Source: CAWFYI01 sp963820105 (GTDB lineage Bacteria; Patescibacteriota; Saccharimonadia; Saccharimonadales; UBA4665). From it: a DNA stretch of 64,000 bases. Below are positions 39,219-48,277 of this stretch, in pieces. Both the position numbers and the translations under genes were made by a program. How positions within the stretch are numbered: the stretch's first letter is position 1; every line of letters begins with the position of its first letter. The stretch covers positions 62,001 to 126,000 of the forward strand of contig CAWFYI010000001.1 of NCBI GenBank assembly GCA_963820105.1. Reading direction: 5' to 3'. The notes below the pieces were generated by a model, which had not been told where the DNA came from, did not search any database, and saw only the letters and a list, made by a program, of their open reading frames with translations.

Positions 39219-39645
39219 GGGGCTGAATTTTAAGCTCGACGTCGGACTTTATCGGTTATATCAGCAGGTCGCTTGTCAGCGTATAGGCAAACCTTTTAGA
39301 TGCAAGTCTTAAAGATCGCGCGGTAGCTTTCAAGACTGGTTTGCAGGAAGTAGCTAGCACCTTTGGTGTTGCTATTTTCGGTCGCCAGCCTCTCGCTATT
39401 CGCGCAACAGCTTAAGTTAACTCTTAAGCCGCGCTGAACATGACGCCAGATAGTGCGAAAGCGCGCCATATTTTCTGGATGCTCGTATCGTCCGCCTTGG
39501 CGATACGCTAAGACTTAGGGCTGCGACAGTGGAATGTTTGTCCGTTTATATACCCGCTGTCCAAGACACTAAAGCGGACTAAGCCTGTAGACGACTGACC
39601 AAGATAAACCGGCGGACGCGGGGGCAGTACCCGCCAGCTCCTCCA
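39219..39645 (+). ncRNA. ssrA: tmRNA
   Basis: Rescues stalled ribosomes. Seen: 5' GGGGCTG (39219-39225) pairs with CAGCTCC (39635-39641), then T and CCA; the conserved CTCGACG near the 5' end; pseudoknot-like hairpins (for example CGTATCGTC...GGCGATACG). The likely resume codon GCA (39287) opens a tag beginning ANLLDASLKD that stays open for 42 codons, ending ATA and stop TAA (39413-39415). Two oddities: the tag is much longer than usual, and the T-loop between GCGGG and CCCGC reads GGCAGTA rather than TTCGAnT. Confidence 0.85.
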
Positions 39646-39650
39646 AAAAC

Positions 39651-39676
39651 GCATCAGTGAAAGCTGGTGCTTTTTT
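39651..39676 (+). terminator. Rho-independent terminator of ssrA
   Basis: GCATCAG (39651-39657) pairs with CTGGTGC (39664-39670), six T follow. Confidence 0.8.
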
Positions 39677-39742
39677 GTTTTTTGCTCATGCTTGCAAAAT
39701 AACCTCACAATGAAAATACTAATCAATAGAAGGGAGGTGGTC

Positions 39743-40102
39743 ATGGCTGATGCTGAAAGAATTCAACTACCTGAAAGAGACGAGATCGTAGAAAGTGCTT
39801 TAGAATCAGGAGTGTCCGCGTGTGATTGCGGAGCGGTTAGGTATGACTGGGGGCGAAAGTCGTTCGCCGGACGAAATAATACGTGCAGTGGCCTATGTAG
39901 TGTCTAATCAAGCCAATGAAGATATAGAGGGTCTGGCCAGTACCGACAGCGAGCTGGGCCAGATCTTGTTAAACCATTATCCCGGGCCGTAGATGCTCTG
40001 GTGCCAGACGGGACCCGGCGTAGAGGCGTGCTGGGACTATGGGAAAGAGAGCAAAAACCTTTGGTTGAGGCCGATATTCCAAGGGCGAAATGGCATCAAT
40101 AG
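39743..40102 (+). pseudogene. Small gene broken by two compensating frameshifts
   Basis: ATG 39743 has a strong SD (AGGGAGGTGG). The frame reads MADAERIQLPERDEIVESAL, then needs a shift near 39815-39821 to continue as VIAERLGMTGGE...LGQIL (39822 to about 39970), and a shift back to read VDALVPDGTRRRGVLGLWE... to a stop at 40100-40102. Joined, this is about 118 aa with a possible HTH (VIAERLGMT). Unshifted, the first frame stops at 39907. It is either a decayed gene, a read error, or less likely programmed shifting. Family unknown. Confidence 0.55.
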
Positions 40103-40230
40103 CGACTAAGAATATTACTGGTCAGCTTTGGGTCTTGTTGATTTCTATCACAGAAAATTCTGGCCGATGAGCCTATTATGCTTACTAGGAGCAGTAAGCT
40201 ACGAACTACCGCGAAATATATAACAAATAC

Positions 40231-41781
40231 ATGGCGCAGAGCTTGCCCAGCCTGGTAAACAAAATAGCAGCAGGGAATAGTTGGGTGGTTGTGCTGATAG
40301 CCGCACTGGTGCTGGGGGGCTGGCAGTTCAACGTAGAGGTCTTGAAGCGCGGGTGGCTCACGTTCTTCCCGATGAATCCGGTAACTGCAGTTTGTTTTAT
40401 CGCTTCAGCAACGGCATTATTGCTGGTCAGGAAGCATAAGCCTAGCAGGTTGAGGCAATGGGAAAAACTACTGCTGGGGCTGGCCGTGGCTGTTACCGGA
40501 GCGCTTGTTTGCGGCCGCTATTTATTCCATTTTAACTTAATGCCTGACCGGGCGCTCTTCAGCTCGAAACTGAATATGATAGGCGGCGGCATCGATAAGC
40601 CTAACGCCATGGCGCCAAACGCTGCCCTAGGCTTCGTGTTTATAGGTATAAGCCTGGTATTTTTTGACTCCCGCGCGAAAATTGGCCGAGCCCTGTCGCA
40701 GTCACTAGCGTTGACTGTAGCCTTCTTGTCGGTTATAGCCGTGTTGGGCTATGCCTATAACAACAAGGCTTTGCTGGAGTTCAAGACGTTCATACCCATA
40801 GCCGTCAATTCAGCCGCCTGCTTCTTGTTGCTAAGCATAGCAATCTTATGCGCCAGGCCCGAACAAGGGTTCATGAAACTGTTCAGTTCCGAGGGCGGCG
40901 CAGGCTTTATAATGCGGCGCCTCTTGATACCGGTCGCGTTGCTGCCGACTATATTGGGATGGCTGAGGATCAGGGGCCAGAGGGCCGAGCTGTTCAATAC
41001 GGAAATCGGGGTCGCTCTGACTATAGCGGCCAACATTTTTCTGGGCTGCGTACTGGTATGGATAGCCGGCTACGTGTTGAACAGAAAGGAGCATGAAATA
41101 GACCGTGCCAAGGATGAGTTCCTAAGCCTTGCCGCACATCAGCTCCGGACGCCTGCTACCGGGGCGAAGCTGGCCATTGCCGAGCTGGGCGAAGAAACGG
41201 CCGGGCCATTGACCGATCAGCAACGGAAGTTCGTAAAAATCGCTACCGAAGCCTGCGAGCAGGAGACCCGGCTGATAGATAATCTTCTTAATGTAGCCAG
41301 GCTGGACGTCGGCCGCATTATTTTGCAAAAGGAACCTATCGATTTAGGGGAGTTGGTCCGGGACGTAGTTGAAGGGCAGAAATCGGTCATAGATTCCAGG
41401 CGGCAGCGGATCAAGCTTACGGCCCCGCCTTTGAAGGCGGTTGCGGATGCCGAAAGACTTAGGATGGCCATAGAGAATCTGGTAAGCAATGCCAGCAAAT
41501 ACACCCCTGAAGAAGGCGAATTCTCCGTTGCCGTCAGGCACGCGGGAAACAAGGCTATCATAGAGGTGTCCGACAAAGGCGTAGGCATGGCAGCTGACGA
41601 CATACCCAATATATTCAACAAGTTTACCCGCCTGGACAACCCGTTATCCAAAGGGCGCGGCGGCACGGGGCTTGGAGCATACATTGCAAAGAAAGTTGTT
41701 GACTTGCATGGCGGCAAACTTACCGTTACGTCCCGGCAGGGCAAGGGCTCTCGTTTCACGATTGAGCTGCCGCTTAAATAG
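40231..41781 (+). CDS. Membrane sensor histidine kinase
   Basis: A 516-aa kinase. Seen: eight or so membrane helices in residues 15-285, then HisKA with H303 in LSLAAHQLRTPATG and HATPase_c with NLVSNASKYTPEEG, DKGVGMAADDIP, FTRLDNPLSKGRGGTGLGAYIAKK. There is no PAS, GAF or receiver. A TATAAC box lies six nt before ATG 40231. Ligand unknown; the lone receiver at 20302-20670 is a possible partner. Confidence 0.92.
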   Translation: MAQSLPSLVNKIAAGNSWVVVLIAALVLGGWQFNVEVLKRGWLTFFPMNPVTAVCFIASATALLLVRKHKPSRLRQWEKLLLGLAVAVTGALVCGRYLFHFNLMPDRALFSSKLNMIGGGIDKPNAMAPNAALGFVFIGISLVFFDSRAKIGRALSQSLALTVAFLSVIAVLGYAYNNKALLEFKTFIPIAVNSAACFLLLSIAILCARPEQGFMKLFSSEGGAGFIMRRLLIPVALLPTILGWLRIRGQRAELFNTEIGVALTIAANIFLGCVLVWIAGYVLNRKEHEIDRAKDEFLSLAAHQLRTPATGAKLAIAELGEETAGPLTDQQRKFVKIATEACEQETRLIDNLLNVARLDVGRIILQKEPIDLGELVRDVVEGQKSVIDSRRQRIKLTAPPLKAVADAERLRMAIENLVSNASKYTPEEGEFSVAVRHAGNKAIIEVSDKGVGMAADDIPNIFNKFTRLDNPLSKGRGGTGLGAYIAKKVVDLHGGKLTVTSRQGKGSRFTIELPLK

Positions 41782-41837
41782 CGAGGCGCATTTTTTAAAC
41801 CGTTTACGCCAGCTGTAGTTAATTGTAAAATCTTAAG

Positions 41838-42494
41838 ATGATATCATTGGGGCGCAAAACCATTTTGGCGGGCTGTAGCTTATTGGTAATCGCAGGGACT
41901 ATCGGCGGTTTTTGGTGGCACGGCCATTCCGATAAGCGTAAGGTCCTGGGCAAGCAGACCACAGGCGACCACACGATTCCGCTGAACCAACCGTCGTCCG
42001 GAGATAGCGGCGGCCTGAGCGTCAGTTCGGGCGGAGCCTCCGATCTGGGCCAGCTTGGCAATAACCAATCCCAGGGTGCCGCTGGCGGCAATTCATCATC
42101 CGGCGGGTCAGGAGGGGTCGATACATCGACCTTCGTCCAATATGATAAATACAAGAACAACAAGGATGCTCTGTTCGGCGATATCAAGCCGGGTGACGGG
42201 ACTGCTTTAATGCCGGGGCATAAGGCCACGGTCTACTACAAGGGCTGGCTGACGAACGGCGCCCTGATTGATAAGTCACCGGTAAGCGCCGGCGGCCAAC
42301 CGCAGCCATATACGTTTACCATGGGCGCACACGAGGTTATTCCCGGCTGGGAAGAAGCCATGTACGGTATGAAGGCCAGGGGGACACGACTACTCATAAT
42401 ACCTCCACCAGTAGGTTACGGGTCGCAGGGTAAAGGCGCGGTACCGCCTAACGCAGTCCTGGTTTTCGAGGTCCAATTGATAAGTGTGCAGTAA
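41838..42494 (+). CDS. FKBP-type peptidyl-prolyl isomerase, membrane-anchored
   Basis: A 218-aa protein that speeds proline isomerisation, probably outside the membrane. Seen: N-terminal helix (about 8-25), a Gly/Ser-rich spacer (about 50-95), and a C-terminal FKBP domain with ATVYYKGWLTNGALIDKS, VIPGWEEAMYGMKARGTRLLIIPP and GYGSQGKGAVPPNAVLVFEV. A TAAAAT box ends six nt before the ATG, with no SD. Likely a folding aid for exported proteins. Confidence 0.9.
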   Translation: MISLGRKTILAGCSLLVIAGTIGGFWWHGHSDKRKVLGKQTTGDHTIPLNQPSSGDSGGLSVSSGGASDLGQLGNNQSQGAAGGNSSSGGSGGVDTSTFVQYDKYKNNKDALFGDIKPGDGTALMPGHKATVYYKGWLTNGALIDKSPVSAGGQPQPYTFTMGAHEVIPGWEEAMYGMKARGTRLLIIPPPVGYGSQGKGAVPPNAVLVFEVQLISVQ

Positions 42495-42679
42495 TATTTG
42501 TAAGTGACAGTGCTTGCGCCCTGTAGTTGCGTCTGCTACACTGACGAGGCTAGAAAAGCTGCTAATAACATATTTTGTTAGGTTCTAGAGTTTAAAAGTT
42601 AATTTAAGTTTAAGTACGTGTTTCAGAGGCGCAGCTAACTGGTTTGCCAGATTACCTCTAACAGTGCAGGAGAGTATAT
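42495..42679 (+). promoter_or_regulatory. Promoter and long structured 5' UTR of the RRM gene
   Basis: TTGCGC (42514-42519), 17 bp, TACACT (42537-42542) with an extended TG. The leader is then about 130 nt. Hairpins: CTAATAACA/TGTTAG, and AGAGG...CCTCT enclosing CTGG/CCAG (42625-42659). AGGAG (42668-42672) precedes the ATG. This resembles cold-shock mRNA leaders; control by folding is inference. Confidence 0.55.
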
Positions 42680-42949
42680 ATGGCAACCAAATTATTCGTA
42701 GGTTCCCTTGCGTGGGCAACCAATGACGACGCGCTTAAGGATTTCTTTTCCGCCGCCGGCGACGTAGTATCCGCGAACGTCATCGTAGACCGCGACACCA
42801 ACCGCAGCAAAGGCTTCGGTTTCGTAGAGATGTCTTCCGACGAAGAGGCCAAGAAAGCCGTCGACGAGCTGAACGGCAAGGAGCTGGACGGCCGGCCGAT
42901 CGTAGTCTCAGAGGCTCGACCCCGCGAAGAGCGGCCGCGCAACGGCTAG
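42680..42949 (+). CDS. RRM RNA-binding protein
   Basis: An 89-aa single RNA-recognition-motif protein. Seen: RNP2 LFVGSLAW at the N-terminus and RNP1 KGFGFVEM near residue 46, with a C-terminal basic tail (EARPREERPRNG). Such bacterial proteins act as RNA chaperones and are often cold-induced. The long 5' leader and the following terminator make it a single-gene unit. Confidence 0.93.
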   Translation: MATKLFVGSLAWATNDDALKDFFSAAGDVVSANVIVDRDTNRSKGFGFVEMSSDEEAKKAVDELNGKELDGRPIVVSEARPREERPRNG

Positions 42950-42976
42950 AACTACCAGATTCACCGTTCGATGATA

Positions 42977-43006
42977 AACCCGGGCGCCCCAAGGCCCGGG
43001 TTTTCA
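42977..43006 (+). terminator. Rho-independent terminator
   Basis: AACCCGGGC (42977-42985) pairs with GCCCGGGTT (42994-43002), then TTTTC. Confidence 0.85.
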
Positions 43007-43057
43007 TATGAGCTATTAGCTTGACCGCTACTGCTTGCGGCTTTAGGCTAAGGAAAG

Positions 43058-44365
43058 ATGGCAAAACTCGATAAAGCTAAACTTGGCAAGGCAAAGGGCA
43101 AGGCCAAAGAACTAGTTGGCAAACACTTGCAGCTGGCGCCCAAACCGGGAAGGGACCTGACCCCGGATGATGTTCGTGAGCCCCGCGAATATATAACCCA
43201 GTATTGGACAAAGGTCGAACGCTTCCACCCTAAGGACGACGAAAGCCTGCTGGGCCTGCCTAAGCCTTACCTGGTGCCTTCCTACACGGTGAAAACCGGC
43301 TTTGATTATAACGAGCTTTATTACTGGGACAGCTACTTCATGGCACAGGGGTTGCTGGACGAGGAACACAAGGAATTGGTACTGGGGATTCTGGAAGACC
43401 TTCTGACGCTTTTCAACCGCTTCAAGGTCATCCCCAATGCGTCGCGGACGTATCTGACAGGGCGCTCGCAGCCGCCGCTACTTACCAGCTTCATCTTCGA
43501 TATCTATCATAGCTATGACATGGACAAGAAATGGCTGGAATCGTCCATAAACGTTGCCAAACAAGAGTACGGAACGGTTTGGATGGGAACCAAGAAGCCT
43601 AACGAAAGGAATGTCTACAGGGGACTAAGCCGCTACTACGACATCAACTACCTTCATGATCTGGCGGAAGCCGAAAGTGGCTGGGACATGACTCCGCGGT
43701 TTGAAAGGAGGGCCTTGAACTTTCTGCCCATCGACCTGAACACCCTGTTATATAAATACGAGACCGATTTCGCCGAGGCGGCCAGCATACTTGATGACCG
43801 CCGCGAGGCCGCGTACTGGGAAGATGCCGCACGGCAACGCAAACAAGCCATGAACGAACTGATGTGGGACCGGGTACGCGGTCTGTTCTATGACTACAAC
43901 TACATGAAAGGCAAGCGCGGCGTTACGAGCAGTCTGGCGGCTTACTATCCGATGTGGGCCGGTATGCTGGATGACAAACAGGTCGTGGCCATGGTCAGGT
44001 CCCTGCGCCGCTTCGAGCAGAAAGGCGGCCTGGCAACCACTGACGCTTTGCCTCTGGGCCAGTTCATGCTGGGAAGCATGCCCACCCAGTGGGCCTATCC
44101 GAACGGCTGGGCGCCGCTGCATTTCATTGTGGTCAAAGGACTGGAGCGCTATGGTTATCACCAGGACGCCCGGCGCATAGCTATGAAGTGGCTGAAGACA
44201 AACCTTCAGTGGTTCAATGCCAACCATACGTTTCTGGAAAAGTACAACGTAGTTTCTCCGGAAAAGCCGCCGCTCAAAGGACTTTATCCTTCCCAGACTG
44301 GTTTCGGCTGGTCCAACGCCGTCTTTGAGCGCTTTTGCCGCGACTATGTCGACCCCAAGGAGTAG
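43058..44365 (+). CDS. Trehalase (GH37 family)
   Basis: Splits trehalose to two glucose. 435 aa, no signal peptide, so cytoplasmic. Seen: YNELYYWDSYF (signature 1), the region ESGWDMTPRF with the likely acid D210, TQWAYPNGWAPLHF (signature 2), and EKYNVV with the likely base E394, then QTGFGWSNAV. The Gly-rich loop before QxGFGW in E. coli trehalase is replaced by PPLKGLYPS. The basic Lys-rich start (KAKLGKAKGKAKEL) is extra. It would feed the glycolytic genes nearby. SD AAGGAAAG precedes ATG. Confidence 0.88.
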   Translation: MAKLDKAKLGKAKGKAKELVGKHLQLAPKPGRDLTPDDVREPREYITQYWTKVERFHPKDDESLLGLPKPYLVPSYTVKTGFDYNELYYWDSYFMAQGLLDEEHKELVLGILEDLLTLFNRFKVIPNASRTYLTGRSQPPLLTSFIFDIYHSYDMDKKWLESSINVAKQEYGTVWMGTKKPNERNVYRGLSRYYDINYLHDLAEAESGWDMTPRFERRALNFLPIDLNTLLYKYETDFAEAASILDDRREAAYWEDAARQRKQAMNELMWDRVRGLFYDYNYMKGKRGVTSSLAAYYPMWAGMLDDKQVVAMVRSLRRFEQKGGLATTDALPLGQFMLGSMPTQWAYPNGWAPLHFIVVKGLERYGYHQDARRIAMKWLKTNLQWFNANHTFLEKYNVVSPEKPPLKGLYPSQTGFGWSNAVFERFCRDYVDPKE

Positions 44366-44386
44366 CTATCTGTTAGACTATGAAGA

Positions 44387-45832
44387 ATGAGTAACTACTA
44401 CGTCTGTACGTCTATTCCTTACGTGAACGGTGAGCCGCACCTTGGGCATGCCATGGAGTTCATCATGGGCGACGTGCTGGCACGGCGCGCGCGGCAACAG
44501 GGGGATGATGTAATCTTCAGTATCGGCACCGACGAGCACGGAGGAAAGATAGCCGAAAGGGCCGCCGAGCTCAAACTGGAACCGAAGGCTTTGGCTGACC
44601 AGATGAGCGCCAGATTCAGCGAATTGGCGGCGAAACTTGACGTGAGCAACGACCGTTTCATCCGCACCACGGACGCTGGCCACGAAGAACGTGCCCGGCT
44701 TATATGGAAAAAGCTCCAAAAGGACATATACAAGGGCAAATATGAGGGCTGGTACTGCACCGGCGACGAAGCTTTCTTCAGCGACGCCGAGGTCAAGGCT
44801 AACAATGGCATCTGCCCGAACCATAACCGGCCGTACGAAAAGATAAAAGAAGAGAATTATTTCTTCAAGCTGAGCAAATATTCCGATGATTTGCTCAGGG
44901 CCATCGGTAGCGGCGAATTCAGGATCATACCGGAAACCAAACGCAACGAAATTACCAGCCTGATGAAAAGCGGCCTGGACGACATCAGCATATCGCGTCC
45001 CACCGACAAGATCGGCTGGGGCATTCCCGTGCCGGGCGACAAAGACCAGGTTATGTACGTGTGGTTCGAAGCACTGATGAATTACATAACCGTGCTTGGC
45101 TATCCGGAACACGAGGACTTCAAGAAATTCTGGCCGGCGCAGGTGCAGGTCATCGGCAAGGACATACTGCGTTTCCATGCCGCCGTCTGGCCTGCCATGC
45201 TCATGGGCCTGGGCGTGTCTTTGCCCAAGACGCTTTACGTACACAGCTTCATCAATGTCGGGGGTAAGAAGATGAGCAAGAGCCTCGGCAATTACGTCTC
45301 GCCGGACGAAATCATCGATAAATACGGGGCAGAAGCCTTCCGTTACTTCTTCCTGCGCCATATCCCCAGCTATAGCGACGGAGACTTCACGTGGGAAACC
45401 TTCGAGGCCGCGTATAACAACGAATTGGCGAATGAGCTGGGCAATGCCGTACAGCGTACGGCTGCGATGATCAAGCAGTACCTGGGCGGTACCATCGGCA
45501 AAGTGCCGCCGGCCGAGCATGATATCGCGCAGTATGAATCCGCCTTGGCTGATTGCCGGTTCGATCGGGCGCTTGACGAAGTCTGGGAACAGGTCCGCGG
45601 CCTGAACCAGTACATAGACCAGGAAAAACCCTGGGCGATTGCCAAGGAAGGTGATCCCGCGCACCTGCAAGAAGTACTGGCTTACCAGGCAAGCTCACTG
45701 CTTAATATATCTGCTTTGCTGGAACCGTTCCTGCCTGATACTGCCACCAAGATCAAGACCATTTTCGGCTCGGACAAGCTCAAGCCCATGGACGGTACGC
45801 TATTTCCCAAGCATGAGCCCAAGGACAAATGA
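44387..45832 (+). CDS. metG: Methionyl-tRNA synthetase
   Basis: Class I synthetase. 481 aa, lacking the C-terminal tRNA-binding domain of longer forms. Seen: HIGH-type motif PHLGHAME, a connective domain with a reduced zinc knuckle (WYCTGDEAF ... GICPNHNRP), VWFEALMNYI, and KMSKS in GGKKMSKSLGNYV. ATG 44387 is seven nt after an extended -10 (TGTTAGACT). The stop overlaps the tatD start (ATGA). Confidence 0.96.
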   Translation: MSNYYVCTSIPYVNGEPHLGHAMEFIMGDVLARRARQQGDDVIFSIGTDEHGGKIAERAAELKLEPKALADQMSARFSELAAKLDVSNDRFIRTTDAGHEERARLIWKKLQKDIYKGKYEGWYCTGDEAFFSDAEVKANNGICPNHNRPYEKIKEENYFFKLSKYSDDLLRAIGSGEFRIIPETKRNEITSLMKSGLDDISISRPTDKIGWGIPVPGDKDQVMYVWFEALMNYITVLGYPEHEDFKKFWPAQVQVIGKDILRFHAAVWPAMLMGLGVSLPKTLYVHSFINVGGKKMSKSLGNYVSPDEIIDKYGAEAFRYFFLRHIPSYSDGDFTWETFEAAYNNELANELGNAVQRTAAMIKQYLGGTIGKVPPAEHDIAQYESALADCRFDRALDEVWEQVRGLNQYIDQEKPWAIAKEGDPAHLQEVLAYQASSLLNISALLEPFLPDTATKIKTIFGSDKLKPMDGTLFPKHEPKDK

Positions 45833-46656
45833 GCGCGGGAGAACTTACAGATACCCACTGCCACATCCAATCCGCCGGCCTGGGGCGCGGCGAGCGGGTG
45901 ACGCGCGAGCTCTGGGCCAAATCGCCGGAGTTGACGGCCGCGGGTCTGGCAGCGGCGGCGGCCGAAGCCGGCGTGACGCGGATGATCTGCGTGGGTTGCG
46001 ATCTGGAAGACAGCCGCTTGGCCGCGGACTTTGCCCGTGCGCGGCCTGATTGCTGGGCTAGCGCGGGCATCCATCCGCACGAAGCCAGGGCTTACGCGTC
46101 GCATACAGAAGCCGACAGTCTGGTAGAATTCGCGTCCCTAGCCGGTGAACCGAAGGTCGTGGCCATAGGCGAGTGCGGCCTGGATTACTACTATGAGCAT
46201 TCGCCCAAGGCCGACCAGATAACTATATTGAAGTTCCAGATCGCTCTGGCGCTGGAAGCCGGCAAACCGCTCATCTTCCACGTGCGTGACGCGTTCGATG
46301 ATTTCTGGCCCGTACTGGACGGCTACAAAGGCGTACGCGGCGTCGTGCATAGCTTCACTGACTCGGCCGACAACCTTAAAAAAGCCTTGGACCGTGGCTT
46401 GTATATAGGTGTGAACGGCATCGCTACCTTCGCAAAAGATCCGGCTTTGATAGAAACTTACAAGTCCATACCATCCGGGCGGCTGTTGCTGGAAACCGAC
46501 TCCCCATTCTTGACCCCCACCCCTTATCGTGGTAATATAAATGAACCGAAGCGGCTGAATGCGGTGGCCGATTTTCTGGCAAAACTGCGGGGTGAAGAAA
46601 AGGAGAAGCTGGCAGCAGCTACTACTAGGAACGCCCGGAAGTTGTTCGGCATCTAA
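45829..46656 (+). CDS. tatD: TatD-family metal-dependent DNase
   Basis: A 275-aa amidohydrolase-fold nuclease. Seen: metal-binding LTDTHCHIQ, EARA/GIHPHEA, GECGLDYYY, FHVRDAFDDF, VVHSFTDS and LETDSPFLTP. TatD proteins act in DNA repair or decay. The start overlaps metG by four bases, a gene order found in many bacteria. Confidence 0.95.
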   Translation: MSAGELTDTHCHIQSAGLGRGERVTRELWAKSPELTAAGLAAAAAEAGVTRMICVGCDLEDSRLAADFARARPDCWASAGIHPHEARAYASHTEADSLVEFASLAGEPKVVAIGECGLDYYYEHSPKADQITILKFQIALALEAGKPLIFHVRDAFDDFWPVLDGYKGVRGVVHSFTDSADNLKKALDRGLYIGVNGIATFAKDPALIETYKSIPSGRLLLETDSPFLTPTPYRGNINEPKRLNAVADFLAKLRGEEKEKLAAATTRNARKLFGI

Positions 46657-46666
46657 GGAATAATTT

Positions 46667-47059
46667 ATGACTAAACCAAGGACAGACGGTTTCATGGATC
46701 ATGGTTCAGCCGAAAAGCCGGCTGATGATGGGGCTGCCTTGGTTCGGTTCGGCCATAGACACCCCAAGGTATTCAGACGCCAGGTTCACGGCCCGGAATA
46801 TGTAGAGGACGATGGATCGGCGTCTACGGTTGCCACAGGTCTGACCGAAGCCCGCGGGCAGGGCGGCAGCCGGCCAGAGTCCGGAACGGGTTCCGTACCT
46901 GAAGCTCCGGCCCTACGGGTCAATGCAGAGGGCGAGATTGACCGGCGCCATCGTAGGATCAAGGAAGCACAGGAGGCAGTGGCCGCGGCGCGTGAAACCT
47001 CCCCGGACTCTCAACCCTCTTCGAGCGATGAATTATTTATAGATGAATTGGCCGCATGA
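46667..47059 (+). CDS. Unknown disordered 130-aa protein
   Basis: Not recognised. Seen: polar throughout, with a His/Arg-rich N-terminal part (FGHRHPKVFRRQVHGPEY), Gly/Ser/Glu low complexity in the centre, a coiled-coil-like segment (EIDRRHRRIKEAQEAVAAA) and an acidic end (DELFIDELAA). AAGGA precedes the ATG at good spacing. It follows tatD by ten bases and precedes nifS. Confidence 0.6.
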   Translation: MTKPRTDGFMDHGSAEKPADDGAALVRFGHRHPKVFRRQVHGPEYVEDDGSASTVATGLTEARGQGGSRPESGTGSVPEAPALRVNAEGEIDRRHRRIKEAQEAVAAARETSPDSQPSSSDELFIDELAA

Positions 47060-47085
47060 TGCGGGCCACCTGAATTATTAAACTC

Positions 47086-48228
47086 ATGGCAAAGCCGATT
47101 ATCTATATGGATCACGCGGCGGCCACACCGGTTGAGCCCGCGGTGCTAAAGGCCATGCTGCCGTACTTCAGCGATGAATTTTATAATCCGTCGGCCACTT
47201 ATCTGCCCGCGGTGAAAGTCCGTAAGGCGCTAGAGGACGCGCGCGCTGAAATCGCACATTGGCTGGGCGCCCGTCCTGCCGAAGTCCTCTTCACGGCCGG
47301 CGGCACTGAAGCCAATAACCTGGCGATTCGCGGAATCATGGAGCAGTTTCCGAAAGGCAATGTCGTAGTCAGCGCCATAGATCACGAATCGGTTCTTGGG
47401 CCGGCCCGCCGCTATGACTGCCGCGAGGTCACCGTCAAAACTGATGGGCGGCTTGATCTTGATGATCTGGCGAAGAAGATCGACGGCCGGACGGCGCTGG
47501 TGAGCATAGGCTACGCCAATAACGAGATCGGAACCGTGCAACCCTTGCGCGAGATAAGCCGGATCGTCGCAGGGAAGCGTGCCGGACGTGAACCGTCGGC
47601 GCCTCTGTTTTTCCATACTGACGCATGCCAGGCTGCCAACTACCTGGACCTGCATGCCGCGCGGCTGGGCGTGGATCTGATGACGCTTAACGGCGGCAAG
47701 ATTTACGGCCCCAAACAGAGCGGAGCGCTTTATGTAAAGGCAGGGGTTGAATTGAAGCCGTTCATCATGGGCGGCGGACAGGAAAGCGGCCTGCGCAGTG
47801 GCACCGAGAACGTTCCGGCGGCTATTGGTTTCGGAGAGGCCCTGAAACTGGCGCAGTCCATGCGCCGTGCCGAAACAGCTCGCCTGCACGAACTCCAAAA
47901 ACGGTTTATGGAGAATCTGCAAGAAACACTCCCGGATGCAATTGTCAACGGTTCGCTTAAATATCGTCTGCCCAATAACATTCACCTGACCATACCGGGG
48001 CAAGACAATGAACGTCTGCTGCTCCGGCTTGAGCAGAAAGGCATTCTTGCGGCTGCCGGCTCGGCCTGCAGTGCCAGCGACGAAGAGCCGTCGCATGTTT
48101 TGAAGGCCCTGGGTATCAACGATGCCGGCGCCCGCGCGTCCCTGCGCTTCACGATGGGCCGCGGCACTGACGAAACCATGGTGGAGACAACCGTGCGCAC
48201 GCTGTACGAACTGCTTTCACGACAGTAG
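47086..48228 (+). CDS. Cysteine desulfurase (NifS/IscS type)
   Basis: PLP enzyme taking sulfur from cysteine for Fe-S clusters or tRNA thiolation. 380 aa. Seen: IYMDHAAATPVEP, FTAGGTEANNLAI, IDHESVLGP, GKIYGPKQSGALYV (PLP Lys in the KIYGPK segment), and the active cysteine loop GSACSASDEEPSHVL. The mnmA gene downstream (53546-54577) needs such sulfur, so tRNA 2-thiouridine is a probable use. No IscU or SUF gene is in the window. Confidence 0.95.
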   Translation: MAKPIIYMDHAAATPVEPAVLKAMLPYFSDEFYNPSATYLPAVKVRKALEDARAEIAHWLGARPAEVLFTAGGTEANNLAIRGIMEQFPKGNVVVSAIDHESVLGPARRYDCREVTVKTDGRLDLDDLAKKIDGRTALVSIGYANNEIGTVQPLREISRIVAGKRAGREPSAPLFFHTDACQAANYLDLHAARLGVDLMTLNGGKIYGPKQSGALYVKAGVELKPFIMGGGQESGLRSGTENVPAAIGFGEALKLAQSMRRAETARLHELQKRFMENLQETLPDAIVNGSLKYRLPNNIHLTIPGQDNERLLLRLEQKGILAAAGSACSASDEEPSHVLKALGINDAGARASLRFTMGRGTDETMVETTVRTLYELLSRQ

Positions 48229-48277
48229 TTTTTGCAGTATAATTACCGATGATGATCATCATGGTGGGCAAACAAAC

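Noticed and set aside
44378..45670. Long open frame (430 aa) on the minus strand
   Set aside because: It lies wholly opposite metG, whose motifs are unmistakable, and has no SD, -10 box or recognisable motif.
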